Notes: generated by a model from the sequence alone, not told the origin. A DNA stretch of 64,000 nt from Streptacidiphilus sp. PB12-B1b (GCF_014084125.1 NZ_CP048405.1:372001-436000), one strand, 5' to 3'; shown: positions 27,282 through 36,183, counted from the stretch's first letter. A program made the numbers and translations.

Positions 27282-28751
27282 TCAGAGCTCGAATGATGCG
27301 TCTGCCCCGCCACTGCTGCCGCCGCTGCCGCTCTCGGGGCTGGCCGGGCGGGCGACGGTGGCCAGGGCGAGCAGGGCGAAGGCGGCGAGGACGGCGAAGG
27401 CGGCGGTGAGCCCGGCGGTGCCTGGTGCGAGGTGCAGCGTGAGGGTGACGGCGGCGACGCCGAGGGCGGTGCCAAGGCCCCGGGTCATGTTGACCATGCC
27501 GCCGCCGGTGCCGGAGGCGGCGGTGGGGATGGCCCGCATGACGGCGGTGTTGTTGGCGGGCAGGAAGACTCCGAGCGACAGGCCCAGGAGTACCAGCGGT
27601 GCCGGCAGGAGTGCCTCTCGCAGGGGGAGCAGGGCCATCAGGCCGAGGGCGAGGACGCAGCCGAGGGCTCCTGTGCGGCTGCGGGCGCGGTTGCCCCAGC
27701 CCGGGGGCAGGACGCGGTCGGCCAGGGTGGCCGCGACCGCGAAGCCCACCGGCAGGGCGGTGAGGATCAATCCAGAGGTCAGGGCGCCTACGCCCTGGCG
27801 GGCCAGGCCGATCGGGACCAGGACCAGGGGTCCGAACAGCACCAGGTAGGCGCACAGTCCGCCGAACAGCCCCGGCGATATCCCGCCGCTGCGCAGCAGG
27901 GCGAGGTCGACCAGGGGGTTCGTGGTTCGGGCCTGGCGGCGGACGAAGGCCCAGCCGGCGGTCACGGCCAGGGTGAGCAGGACGGCGGTGGCCCACTGGG
28001 GCAGGCCCAGTCCGGAGGCCACCGACAGACCGAGCAGAAGCGCGGTGGTGGAGGTGGCGAGCAGGAGGATTCCGGGCAGGTCGACGCGGTTGGTGGTGGA
28101 GCGTTGGCGGGTGCGGGGGAGCAGGTAGTGGCCGGCGATCAGGGCGATGATGCCGACGGGGACGTTGATGCCGAAGACCCAGCGCCAGCCGATGGTGTCG
28201 ACCAGGGCGCCGCCGATGGTGGGGCCAAGGGCAAGGCCGATGGCCTGGCCGGCGGCCTGCATCCCCAGGGCGGTGCGCATCTTGTTCGGCGGGGCGCTGG
28301 TGGTGACCAGGGCGACGCTGTTGGCCTGGAGCATGGCCGCGCCCGCCGCCTGGAGCACCCGGAAGACGATCAGCAGGGTCAGGGTGGGGGCCAGTCCGCA
28401 GGCGGCGGAGGCGGCGGTGAACAGGGCGAAGCCGTAGAGGTACATCAGCTTGCGGCCGTGGGCGTCGGACAGGCGGCCGACCGGGATGAGCAGCGCGACC
28501 AGCGCGAGCATGTAGGCCAGGGAGACCCACTGCACGGCGGCCAGGGGGGTGTGGAACTGGCCGCGCAGGGCCTGGTAGGTGAGGGTGACGATGCTGGCGT
28601 CGAGCTGCCCCATGAAGGCGCCGAAGCAGACGGTGGCCACGGCCAGGCGCCAGGCCCAGGGGCGGGTGCGGATCAGGTCGGGGCGTGGGCGCTCCCAGGT
28701 GAGCAGCGCCCAGCCGCGCGGGCGGCGAAGGTCAGGGTCAGAGATGGCCAT
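27282..28751 (-). CDS. MFS drug-exporter (DHA2-like, EmrB/QacA family)
   Basis: A 489-residue membrane protein with about 13-14 helices. The segment FMGQLDASIVTLTYQAL near residue 45 and the motif-A-like PVGRLSDAHGRKLMYLYG are characteristic of DHA2 multidrug exporters, as is the motif-C region LQANSVALVTTSAP. The ATG has GAGGAAG upstream. It lies next to, and in the same direction as, a tandem-MarR regulator gene, a common repressor-exporter pairing. The promoter region carries a motif also found before the regulator. Confidence 0.92.
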   Translation of the reverse strand: MAISDPDLRRPRGWALLTWERPRPDLIRTRPWAWRLAVATVCFGAFMGQLDASIVTLTYQALRGQFHTPLAAVQWVSLAYMLALVALLIPVGRLSDAHGRKLMYLYGFALFTAASAACGLAPTLTLLIVFRVLQAAGAAMLQANSVALVTTSAPPNKMRTALGMQAAGQAIGLALGPTIGGALVDTIGWRWVFGINVPVGIIALIAGHYLLPRTRQRSTTNRVDLPGILLLATSTTALLLGLSVASGLGLPQWATAVLLTLAVTAGWAFVRRQARTTNPLVDLALLRSGGISPGLFGGLCAYLVLFGPLVLVPIGLARQGVGALTSGLILTALPVGFAVAATLADRVLPPGWGNRARSRTGALGCVLALGLMALLPLREALLPAPLVLLGLSLGVFLPANNTAVMRAIPTAASGTGGGMVNMTRGLGTALGVAAVTLTLHLAPGTAGLTAAFAVLAAFALLALATVARPASPESGSGGSSGGADASFEL

Positions 28752-28837
28752 GGCTTCCTCATCCCGAAGGTGAGCATCGAGGGCCCCGCTGGTCGCCGAC
28801 TGCGGATCGCGCAGACGGGGCAGGGCCTGCCATCACT

Positions 28838-28854
28838 ATATATCTGCTAACGAC
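28838..28854 (-). promoter_or_regulatory. Shared 17-bp motif, copy b
   Basis: On the minus strand it reads GTCGTTAGCAGATATAT. It lies 87-103 bases before the MFS start and after the tandem-MarR stop (in minus-strand order). It matches 16 of 17 bases with copy a and 14 of 17 with copy c. Confidence 0.55.
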
Positions 28855-29002
28855 ATAATCGTAAGGGGATGTAATCTGATGCAGATCGACCCGCGCCTCA
28901 AGCGCGCCGGGGTGGTACGGAGCAGGCGCGCGGGCATGACCGCGCGCCGTGGCAGGGGCGTCGGTTCGGTCGTGTTCAGGGGGGTTCTGTCTGTTGGCGG
29001 TC

Positions 29003-30073
29003 TCAGGCTGGCGGCTGTGCGGGCGCTGCGGTGTTCTCGTCGGGTCGTTCGCCGAGTTCGTCGTACAGGTGGTGGACCAGGGCGCCCATGGCGGGCAGTG
29101 CGGCGCTCAGGGCGGCGCGGTCCTCGGGTGCTATGGCGTCGAGTGCCGCTCCGATCCGGTTCTCGTGCGCTGCTTGCCAGGCGGCCAGGCGCTCGCGGCC
29201 GGTCCCGGTGAGCTGGACCACTGCCTTGCGGCGGTCCCCCGAATTGGTGCCCCGGTCGACCAGTCCGGCTGTCATCAGGCGGCTGATCAGGCCGGAGACG
29301 GTGTTGGGAGCCAGGCGCAGTCGTGTGGCGAGCTCGCCGGCGCCTGCGGGTTCGGACTCGGCGAGGGACTGCATGACCTCGACCTGCGCGATGGGCAGCG
29401 TCTCCCACGGGTAGTCGGTGCGGATCGAGGCGCGCAGCGCCCGGCGCAGCCCGGTGACCGCCTCGGTCAGCAACCGGGTGTCCAGGGCCGGCTCTCTGTC
29501 GTCTGCGGGGCGCATCGGGTCGGCGCGGGGGGACGGTGCGGCCATGCGGTTCATCCTAGTCGTCCAGGACCGCGCCGTTGCCGCCGCGGAAGCGGGGCGC
29601 AACTGTTTGACCAGGGCGTCGAGTCCGGGCAGCGCCCGTGCGAGAGATCCGCGTTCTCCGGGGGAGAGCAGTGCCACCGCGCCTTCGAGGCTGCGCTCGT
29701 GCGCCTGCTTCCATGCTTCGACTTCGCGCAGTCCCAGCGGCGTGAGTCCCAGGCCCACGACCCTGCGGTCGTGCGGGTCGCGTTCGCGCTCGACCAGGTC
29801 CGTCTCCAGTAGCCGGCTCAGGATCTGGGAGACGGTGTTGGGGGCGAGTCTGAGCCGCTCCGCGAGTTCCCGGATGCAGGCGTGGCCTGCTTCGTCGAGC
29901 GTCTGCAGGACCTCCAGTTGCGCGCCGGTGAGCTGCTCCCGGGTGCCGTGGGAGCGCAGCGAAGTGCGCAGTGCCCGGCGAAGTGCGCTGACCGTCCGGG
30001 AGAGCGACTGGGTATCCACGCGCTCGTCGGTCGAAGTTCCGGAGACAGTGGCGGGGGTGGGCACTTCGGTCAC
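29003..30073 (-). CDS. Tandem MarR-domain regulator (two MarR domains in one chain)
   Basis: About 356 residues from GTG 30073; an in-frame ATG at 30184 would extend it into the shared motif. Two complete MarR winged-helix domains are in one reading frame. Domain 1 contains AQLEVLQTLDEAGHACIRELAERLRLAPNTV then ISRLL-type wing residues and ERDPHDRRVVGLGLTPLG. Domain 2 contains AQVEVMQSLAESEPAGAGELATRLRLAPNTV then NSGDRRKAVVQLTGTG. The linker (around RSWTTRMNRMAAPSPRADPM) contains methionines that look like an old start of a second gene. MarR proteins normally work as dimers of about 150 residues, so this could act as a single-chain dimer. It is next to an MFS exporter and divergent from lgt 2. 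Confidence 0.88.
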   Translation of the reverse strand: MTEVPTPATVSGTSTDERVDTQSLSRTVSALRRALRTSLRSHGTREQLTGAQLEVLQTLDEAGHACIRELAERLRLAPNTVSQILSRLLETDLVERERDPHDRRVVGLGLTPLGLREVEAWKQAHERSLEGAVALLSPGERGSLARALPGLDALVKQLRPASAAATARSWTTRMNRMAAPSPRADPMRPADDREPALDTRLLTEAVTGLRRALRASIRTDYPWETLPIAQVEVMQSLAESEPAGAGELATRLRLAPNTVSGLISRLMTAGLVDRGTNSGDRRKAVVQLTGTGRERLAAWQAAHENRIGAALDAIAPEDRAALSAALPAMGALVHHLYDELGERPDENTAAPAQPPA

Positions 30074-30192
30074 GATAGTGGCCGCCCCCGGCCTGGAGCC
30101 GTAGCGCGTGGGCAGGCGTGTCGCCGTAGCTGACCAGGAATCCGCAGCTGGGCGTGAGGCGGCGCGGTAGAAGTAGTGCTGCATGCGACAAG

Positions 30193-30209
30193 TTCGGTAG
30201 CAGATGTAT
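30193..30209 (+). promoter_or_regulatory. Shared 17-bp motif, copy c, between tandem MarR and lgt 2
   Basis: TTCGGTAGCAGATGTAT matches 14 of 17 bases of copy b. It sits in the divergent region, about 120 bases before the MarR start and 60-75 bases before the lgt 2 start, where it could control both. Confidence 0.5.
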
Positions 30210-30267
30210 TGTGGTTTTCCTCGCAGGCGGGTCCGCCGCCGGCCCGGCCGCAAGGAGAGCCGCCCCG

Positions 30268-31128
30268 ATGGAACTGGCGTACCTGCCCAGTCCCTCGCAA
30301 GGCGTGTGGCATCTGGGACCCCTGCCGATCCGCGCTTACGCGCTGTGCATCCTGGCGGGGATCGCCGCCGCCCTGTGGCTGACCCGCCGCCGCTGGAACC
30401 GCCTGGGCGGCAACGTGGACGACATCGTGGACATCGCCCTGTGGGCCGTCCCCTTCGGCATCCTCGGCGGTCGCCTATACCACCTGGCCACCGACCCCGA
30501 GCTGTACTTCAAGCCGGGCCGGGACCCGGTCCGGGCGTTCTACATCTGGGACGGCGGGCTGGGTATCTGGGGCGCCGTCGCCCTGGGCGCGGTCGGCGCG
30601 TGGATCGGCTGCCGCAAGCGGGGAGTGCCGCTCCCGGCCTTCGCCGACGCCCTGGCCCCCGGGCTGATCCTGGCGCAGGCGATCGGCCGCTGGGGCAACT
30701 ACTTCAACCAGGAACTCTACGGAGACCCCACCACCCTGCCCTGGGGCCTGCTCATCGACCCCGCCCACCGGCCCCCTGCGACCCCGAACATCGCCCTGTA
30801 CCAACCGACCTTCCTCTACGAGTCGCTCTGGGACCTCGCCTGCGTCGCCCTGCTCCTGTGGGCGGACCGGCGCTGGAACTTCCACTCGGGACGGCTGTTC
30901 GCGCTCTACGCCGCCGCCTACACCGCGGGCCGCGGATGGGTGGAGGCACTGCGCGACGACCACGCCAACCGCATCCTGGGCCTGCGCGTCAACGACTGGA
31001 CCTCGCTGATCTGCTTCCTCGCCGCCACCGCCTACCTGATAGCCACCCGCAACCGACCCGCCCCGCCGATCTCCCCGGCGACCGGCGCCAGCACCGCGGC
31101 GGAGCACCGCTCGAAGGAGCGCGCGTGA
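30268..31128 (+). CDS. lgt: Prolipoprotein diacylglyceryl transferase (copy 2)
   Basis: A 286-residue membrane enzyme with canonical N-terminus MELAYLPSPSQGVWHLGPLP and seven helices. Motifs: WAVPFGILGGRLYHLATD, IWDGGLGIWGAV and the Lgt signature AIGRWGNYFNQELYGDPTTLPWGL. It modifies prolipoproteins at the lipobox Cys. The ATG has AAGGAGAG upstream. It overlaps the PAP2 gene by GTGA, so they are translationally coupled. Phosphatidylglycerol is its lipid donor and PAP2 enzymes can act on lipid phosphates, so the pair may be metabolically linked (inference). Confidence 0.93.
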   Translation: MELAYLPSPSQGVWHLGPLPIRAYALCILAGIAAALWLTRRRWNRLGGNVDDIVDIALWAVPFGILGGRLYHLATDPELYFKPGRDPVRAFYIWDGGLGIWGAVALGAVGAWIGCRKRGVPLPAFADALAPGLILAQAIGRWGNYFNQELYGDPTTLPWGLLIDPAHRPPATPNIALYQPTFLYESLWDLACVALLLWADRRWNFHSGRLFALYAAAYTAGRGWVEALRDDHANRILGLRVNDWTSLICFLAATAYLIATRNRPAPPISPATGASTAAEHRSKERA

Positions 31129-32069
31129 CCAGCGCCCCCACCACCCGATCGACCCGCAGGGGTATCCCGCCCCTGCTACCTGCCAGGCTGCGCCGCGCCG
31201 GGCGCCCCGCCTGGTGGGCCGAACTCCTGCTGACCGCGATCGGCTACGGCGCCTACTCGATCACCCGCAACGCGGTACCCGACCACCAGACCGCAGCACT
31301 GCACCGCGCCCAAGCCATCCTGCACGTGGAACGCGAACTGCACGTCAGCTTCGAACTCGCCCTCAACCACGCCGCCGACCATGTCACCTGGCTGATCGTC
31401 GGCATGGACTACTACTACGCGACGCTGCACTTCATCGTCACCATCGCCGTGCTGCTGTGGCTCTACTTCAAACGCCCCGGCGCCTACCGCGCGGCCCGCA
31501 CCGCCCTGTACGCGGCCACCGCCCTGGCCCTGGTCGGCTTCTACGCCTACGCCCTGGCCCCGCCCAGGTTCCTGACCGGCGACGGCTTCATCGACACCGT
31601 CGTGGTCCACCACACCTGGGGTTCGTGGGCGTCAGGGCCGGTCACCGACGTCTCCAACCAGTTCGCGGCCATGCCCTCCATCCACATCGCCTGGTCCACC
31701 TGGTGCGCCGTCGTCCTGTACAAGCTCGCCAAACCCCGGCTCATACGCGTCGCCGCCGTGCTCTACCCGTGCGCCACCTGTGTGGTAATCCTGGCCACCG
31801 CCAACCACTTCGAGACCGACGCCCTGGCCGGCCTGCTCACCATCGCCGCGGGCTTCGCCTTCCAACGGCTGCTCACCGGGCAGCGGGCCTTCCCCCGCGC
31901 CGCGGCGTCGACCGCGACCGGGCCCGGCTGCGACGGATCACTGTCCCCGGACCGGCCGGCGCGGACTCCTCTCGCGGGGCCGGTCACTGGGACCGCCGCA
32001 TCCCCGATGACAGATAGCGATTCCGGCGAATTCCCCCAGGCGAGGTCGGTGGCCGCACCCGACAGCTGA
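31125..32069 (+). CDS. PAP2-superfamily membrane phosphatase/phosphotransferase
   Basis: A 314-residue protein with about six helices. The PAP2 fold is indicated by MPSIHIAWSTWCAVVLYKL (PSxH motif) and ANHFETDALAGLLT, containing the second His and Asp of the C3 motif. There is no clear N-terminal KxxxxxxRP motif, which places it in the inositol-phosphotransferase or Aur1-like PAP2 branch seen in actinobacteria. The C-terminal 60 residues are Pro/Ala-rich. The GTG start overlaps the lgt 2 stop by four bases. Confidence 0.85.
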   Translation: MTSAPTTRSTRRGIPPLLPARLRRAGRPAWWAELLLTAIGYGAYSITRNAVPDHQTAALHRAQAILHVERELHVSFELALNHAADHVTWLIVGMDYYYATLHFIVTIAVLLWLYFKRPGAYRAARTALYAATALALVGFYAYALAPPRFLTGDGFIDTVVVHHTWGSWASGPVTDVSNQFAAMPSIHIAWSTWCAVVLYKLAKPRLIRVAAVLYPCATCVVILATANHFETDALAGLLTIAAGFAFQRLLTGQRAFPRAAASTATGPGCDGSLSPDRPARTPLAGPVTGTAASPMTDSDSGEFPQARSVAAPDS

Positions 32070-32071
32070 AG

Positions 32072-32086
32072 TGAGGAATTTCCTCA
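32072..32086 (+). promoter_or_regulatory. Palindrome TGAGGAATTTCCTCA after the PAP2 gene
   Basis: Seven-base arms around one central base, immediately after the PAP2 stop and about 225 bases before the penicillin-binding protein start. The following sequence is A/T-rich for this genome. It could be an operator for the PBP gene or a weak terminator; no T-tract follows. Confidence 0.35.
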
Positions 32087-32310
32087 AAATTACGCAGGCA
32101 CCCGGAGGGCCACAGGGGCGGTTGCCGACAGCGATTGCACTGCCCTGCCCTGCAAAGGCTCGCACATGCGGGAGCGGGGCATGTCCCGACCGCCTTTCTC
32201 AGGGAACTCCCGAACACGGGCCGCCCGATCCGATCCAGGGCGCACCGATGATGCGTAGGGTTGCCGCCAATTCCAAGACCCGACACGGGCGCAAACCGAC
32301 AAGGATGGGT

Positions 32311-34002
32311 ATGAACGGCGGAGCAAAAGCCGGAATCGCGGGATCCTGCGTCATTCTGCTGGCAGCCGGCGGATACGGCGGGTACAACCTCGTCAGCACC
32401 GGCAGCGTCAGCGGCCGTCCGGTGGCGAACCCCTCCGCCACCGCGATATCGACCACCCCGCCGAGCGATCCCCAGGCCCTGAAACTGGCCCAGTCGTTCC
32501 TGGACGCCTGGAAGACGGGAACAGCCCCGTACACCAAGGCCGCCGCCCAGACCGATGCCCCGGCCAGCGCCCAGCAGGACCTGAACGGCTACAGCAGCGG
32601 CCTCAAGCTCTCCTCGATAGCGTTCGGCAACGTCGTGGCCCAGGGCCCGGACACAGCTGTCGCCGGAGCGACCAAAGTGGACTTCACCGTCACCGCCCAG
32701 GTGGGCGGCGCATCGGGCGGCTCCTGGTCCTACCCCGACGCGATGGACGTCGTGCAGACCAACAGCGGCCTGAACGAGGTCCGCTGGGCCCCCAGTGTGC
32801 TCTACCCCAAGCTGGCCGCCGGTCAGCGACTGGCAGCGGGATCGATACCCGCCGGTCCCGGTCGGGCGACCGTGGAAGCCTCCGACGGCACGGTCCTGAC
32901 AGCGAGCAAGTACCCCTCCCTGGCCGGCGTCATCCCCACCATCGCCAGCAGCACCGAGGGAATGCGGGCCGAGACCGGCAGCACCGGCGGCAGCGGCGTG
33001 GAGATCACCACGAGCACCGGGGCGCCGGTCTCCACCCTGAAGGTCTTCGTCCCGGCCACCGGCGGTGTCATCCGCACGACCATCAACGCCCAACTCCAGG
33101 CCACAGCGGAGGCGGCGGTCATCGCCCCAGTCCTGGACGGCTTGCCCGGCTCGGTCGTCGCCCTGGACCGCACCAACGGCCACATCCTGGCCATCGCCTT
33201 CAGCGGCCACAGCGGCGACACCGCCATCAACGCCGAACTCGCCCCGGGCTCCACCATGAAGATCATCACCTCGGCGGCGCTGTTCGACGACGCCGGACTG
33301 ACCCCGTCCAGCCCGGCCCCGTGCACCTCCGACGTGGTGGCCGACGGCCAGGTCTTCCACAACGACAACTCCATCGTCCCCAACCCCAACACCACCGTCG
33401 AGGAGGGCTTCGCGGAGTCCTGCAACGCGTCCTTCATCAAGGACGGCTACGACAACCTGGTCCACGGCAGCGACGCCACCGACCTGGCCAAGGAGGCCGA
33501 CAACGTCTTCGGGCTCGGCAACTGGGACATCGGTGGCGGCGTGCAGACCGCCAACCCTCAGGTGCCGATGAACCCCGTGGGCTCGAACGCCGCCGCCGAC
33601 CTGATCGGCCAGGGCACCGTCACCATGAACCCGCTGATCCTCGCCTCGATCGCGGCCACCGTCCGCGACGGCGCGTTCCACCAGCCGATCATCCTGCCCG
33701 ACCAGCCGCAGCCCCCCGCCGCCCAGGCGCTGAACCCCACCACCGACAAGTACCTCCAGCAGATGATGGACTTCGACGCCCACAACCTCGCGGGCACCGC
33801 CGAACCGCGGATGAACTCGATCCCCGGGAGCGGAGGCAAGACCGGCACCGCCGAAGTCGGCCCCACCGGCCACGTCACCACCAACGGCTGGTTCGCCGCC
33901 TACGACGACAACATCTCGGCCGCTGCCCTGGTCCAAGGCGGCACCACGGGCGTCGGCACCGCCGGCTACATCGTCCAGAGCCTCTTCAACGCCGACCACT
34001 GA
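32311..34002 (+). CDS. Penicillin-binding protein (transpeptidase with NTF2-like N-terminal domain)
   Basis: About 563 residues from ATG 32311, chosen by AAGGA upstream and because MNGGAKAGIAG matches starts of Streptomyces PBPs; in-frame ATGs at 32248 and 32305 are alternatives. An N-terminal anchor helix is followed by a MecA_N/NTF2-like domain (LAQSFLDAWKTGTAPYTKAA) and the transpeptidase domain with all three motifs: SxxK as Ser314 in PGSTMK, SxN as Ser370 in ESCNAS, KTG at residue 510 in GGKTGTAE. It cross-links peptidoglycan outside the membrane. The long dimerisation domain of class B septal PBPs is reduced. It lies in an envelope cluster with lgt 2 and PAP2. Confidence 0.9.
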   Translation: MNGGAKAGIAGSCVILLAAGGYGGYNLVSTGSVSGRPVANPSATAISTTPPSDPQALKLAQSFLDAWKTGTAPYTKAAAQTDAPASAQQDLNGYSSGLKLSSIAFGNVVAQGPDTAVAGATKVDFTVTAQVGGASGGSWSYPDAMDVVQTNSGLNEVRWAPSVLYPKLAAGQRLAAGSIPAGPGRATVEASDGTVLTASKYPSLAGVIPTIASSTEGMRAETGSTGGSGVEITTSTGAPVSTLKVFVPATGGVIRTTINAQLQATAEAAVIAPVLDGLPGSVVALDRTNGHILAIAFSGHSGDTAINAELAPGSTMKIITSAALFDDAGLTPSSPAPCTSDVVADGQVFHNDNSIVPNPNTTVEEGFAESCNASFIKDGYDNLVHGSDATDLAKEADNVFGLGNWDIGGGVQTANPQVPMNPVGSNAAADLIGQGTVTMNPLILASIAATVRDGAFHQPIILPDQPQPPAAQALNPTTDKYLQQMMDFDAHNLAGTAEPRMNSIPGSGGKTGTAEVGPTGHVTTNGWFAAYDDNISAAALVQGGTTGVGTAGYIVQSLFNADH

Positions 34003-34326
34003 CCCCGCCCGGGCACGGCGGCAGAGACGCAGGGAACGCCACAGCGCTGAAGCCGACCGCGCCCGCCGACATTCGCGCCGGACGGCGGCGACGCCATCCA
34101 CGCAGCCGCCCCAACCCTCCCGCCGACCGATCCCCACCCACCCGGGCTCCATGCTGTTGCGGGCGATCGCCACCATCCGGAGCAGCCAGCTCATACAGAC
34201 CACACCGCCTCCGCGTCTGAACCGAGAGAGCCTGATGCCCGCCCCCACCCCCCGGTCCAGCGCACCCGATCCCGCTCCGGGCCACCACAGCCTGCCCGCA
34301 CTCCCAGGCAACGACCAAGAGTCACC
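34003..34326. other. Intergenic, nothing recognised
   Basis: About 320 bases downstream of the PBP gene. Open frames are present on both strands but lack ribosome sites and recognisable domains. No hairpin terminator is obvious. Confidence 0.4.
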
Positions 34327-34545
34327 ATGACAGCGCGTGAACCCTTGGCATTGACCTTCACCGCCCTCGCCGACCACGCAGTACTGCCGCTGCTGCCCCT
34401 GTCAGTCCTACTGATCGCGGCCCTGCTCCTGTCCACCACACTGCGCCGACATCTCGGCCGCGGGACCGCCTTCGCAGCGGTCTGCTTCCTCCTGCCCCTG
34501 GCCGCCACCTACGCCGCGATCGTGTGCGGCGGGCACGTCCGCTGA
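34327..34545 (+). CDS. Small membrane protein (72 aa), unknown function
   Basis: A 72-residue protein with two predicted hydrophobic helices (about residues 18-38 and 46-67) separated by a basic turn RRHLGRG. The ATG start has only a weak purine-rich stretch upstream. No family recognised. It may be real because both helices are well formed and the frame is clean, but short ORFs in this GC range also arise by chance. Confidence 0.45.
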   Translation: MTAREPLALTFTALADHAVLPLLPLSVLLIAALLLSTTLRRHLGRGTAFAAVCFLLPLAATYAAIVCGGHVR

Positions 34546-34848
34546 GGAGCCCGTCCCGAAGCCACGAGGCGGGCAGTCGCTGTCCACCGCCAGTGCCGGA
34601 CCTGGACGCACCGCCGAAGTGCCCTGAGCTCAAGCCAGGCGGATTCTGCGTACCCATGGGATCCGGCACCGGTGCCGACTCTCATTTGGTGACGGAATGT
34701 CACCTATTTTGCCAATAAATGGTGTGCTCAACCTGAGTGTCGATCTGGGGAAGGCGCACTGCCCGAGGACGCTTGAGGGATCCGGGGTGGACGTGTGCCT
34801 CTGTGTGCGGCGTTCGTTCACCGCACTCTGGGCGTTCAAGGGGATCAC
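34546..34848. other. Intergenic before the SulP gene
   Basis: About 300 bases. The part from 34680 to 34740 is notably A/T-rich (TGTCACCTATTTTGCCAATAAATGG) and is the likely promoter area for the SulP transporter. No operator recognised. Confidence 0.35.
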
Positions 34849-36183
34849 GTGGAGCCCGTCAGCACCGCACCGTACAGTCGGCCCGCAGACCGCACCGCGC
34901 AAGCCGTCGGATTGGCCGGTGGGTGGTTGGGCGGTCGCGCGACCGTCGCGGACATCCCGGCGGCAGTGGTGACGGCGCTGTTCAGTGTCCCGGAGAGCAT
35001 GGCCTACGCCTCGATCGCGGGCTTCGGGCCGTTCGCCGGCCTGTGCGCGGGGATCGTGCCGACGATGGTGGGCTCTCTGCTGGCCCGTAGCGTGCTGATG
35101 GTCACCACCTTGACCAGCGCCATCGCCCTGACCTCGCGCGGTGTCTTCCTCCACGCCCGCCTCTCGCCCGCGGACCCGGCCAACGTGGCCGCGCTGACGC
35201 TGCTGGTCGGCGTCGCGATGGCCCTCTTCGCCCTGCTGCGCGTAGGCAGGGTGCTGCGGGCTGTCTCCCCGGCGGCGATGACCGGCTTCTCGGTGGGGAT
35301 CGCCGTCCAGATCATCGCCGGGGCCCTGGGCGAGGCCACCGGTTACCGGGTGGAGCACCACAACCGGTTGCTGCGGATCGCAGGGTGGGCCAGCCACCCC
35401 GGCGCCTGGTCGGGCGCGGCGGCGACGGTGGCCGCGGCCACACTCGCGGTGTGGGCGACAGCGCACGCGCGACGACGAACGAAGCGGCTTGCGCTGCTGG
35501 TGGCTCTGGCGGCCGTCAGCGTGGGAGTGTGGGCGTTCTCGCTGCCGGTGCCGTTGGCTCGTTCGCTCGGCGCCGTTCCTGCGGCTCTGCCCGCACTGTC
35601 CCTGCCCGCGTGGGCCGTGATGCCCCGACTGCTGCCCGGGGCCTGTGCCGTGGCGCTGGTGGCACTCGCGCAAGCCGCCAGCATCTCCCCGGGGGCGCCG
35701 GACGCGACGAGCGGACCTCCCCGGGACGGTGGTCGCGACATCGTCGCCCAGGCGGCGGCCAACGTGGCCGGGGCCTTCTTCCAGGCACTTCCCGTCGGCG
35801 GCTCGCTCTCACGCACCGGCGTCAGCGTCGCGGCGGGAGCCGGCAGCCGCTGGGCAGGCGTCCTGTCCGGAGTCCTGATGGCCTTGATCGTCTCCACGCT
35901 GGGCGGCGCGACCGGACACATCCCCCTGCCCGCCATCGGCGCCCTGCTCATCATCATCGGCTTCGAACTCATCCGGGGACGCGCATCGCAGATCCGCGCC
36001 GTCTGGAGCCTGGGACCCGCGAACAGCGCCGTGATGGGGGCTACATTCCTGGCCACCACGGAACTTGCCCTGCCGCAAGCACTGCTGACCGGCCTGATCC
36101 TCTCGCTTGCACTCCGTCTGGCAGTCCGCTTCCGACGCACGCAAGCACCGACTGGTGTGGTCGACGCGGTGCCGCCGAGCTGA
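34849..36183 (+). CDS. SulP-family anion transporter lacking a STAS domain
   Basis: A 444-residue membrane protein of about 12 helices. GTG 34849 is preceded by AAGGGGA at the right distance. SulP hallmarks: DIPAAVVTALFSVPESMAYASIAGFGPFAGL near the N-terminus, MTGFSVGIAVQIIAGAL, and FFQALPVGGSLSRTGVSVAAGAGSRWAGVLSG (the conserved P-x-x-G-S-x-S-R-T motif). The protein ends soon after the last helix, so the cytoplasmic STAS domain found in most SulP proteins is missing. Substrates in the family include sulfate, bicarbonate and other oxyanions; this one cannot be assigned. Confidence 0.87.
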   Translation: MEPVSTAPYSRPADRTAQAVGLAGGWLGGRATVADIPAAVVTALFSVPESMAYASIAGFGPFAGLCAGIVPTMVGSLLARSVLMVTTLTSAIALTSRGVFLHARLSPADPANVAALTLLVGVAMALFALLRVGRVLRAVSPAAMTGFSVGIAVQIIAGALGEATGYRVEHHNRLLRIAGWASHPGAWSGAAATVAAATLAVWATAHARRRTKRLALLVALAAVSVGVWAFSLPVPLARSLGAVPAALPALSLPAWAVMPRLLPGACAVALVALAQAASISPGAPDATSGPPRDGGRDIVAQAAANVAGAFFQALPVGGSLSRTGVSVAAGAGSRWAGVLSGVLMALIVSTLGGATGHIPLPAIGALLIIIGFELIRGRASQIRAVWSLGPANSAVMGATFLATTELALPQALLTGLILSLALRLAVRFRRTQAPTGVVDAVPPS

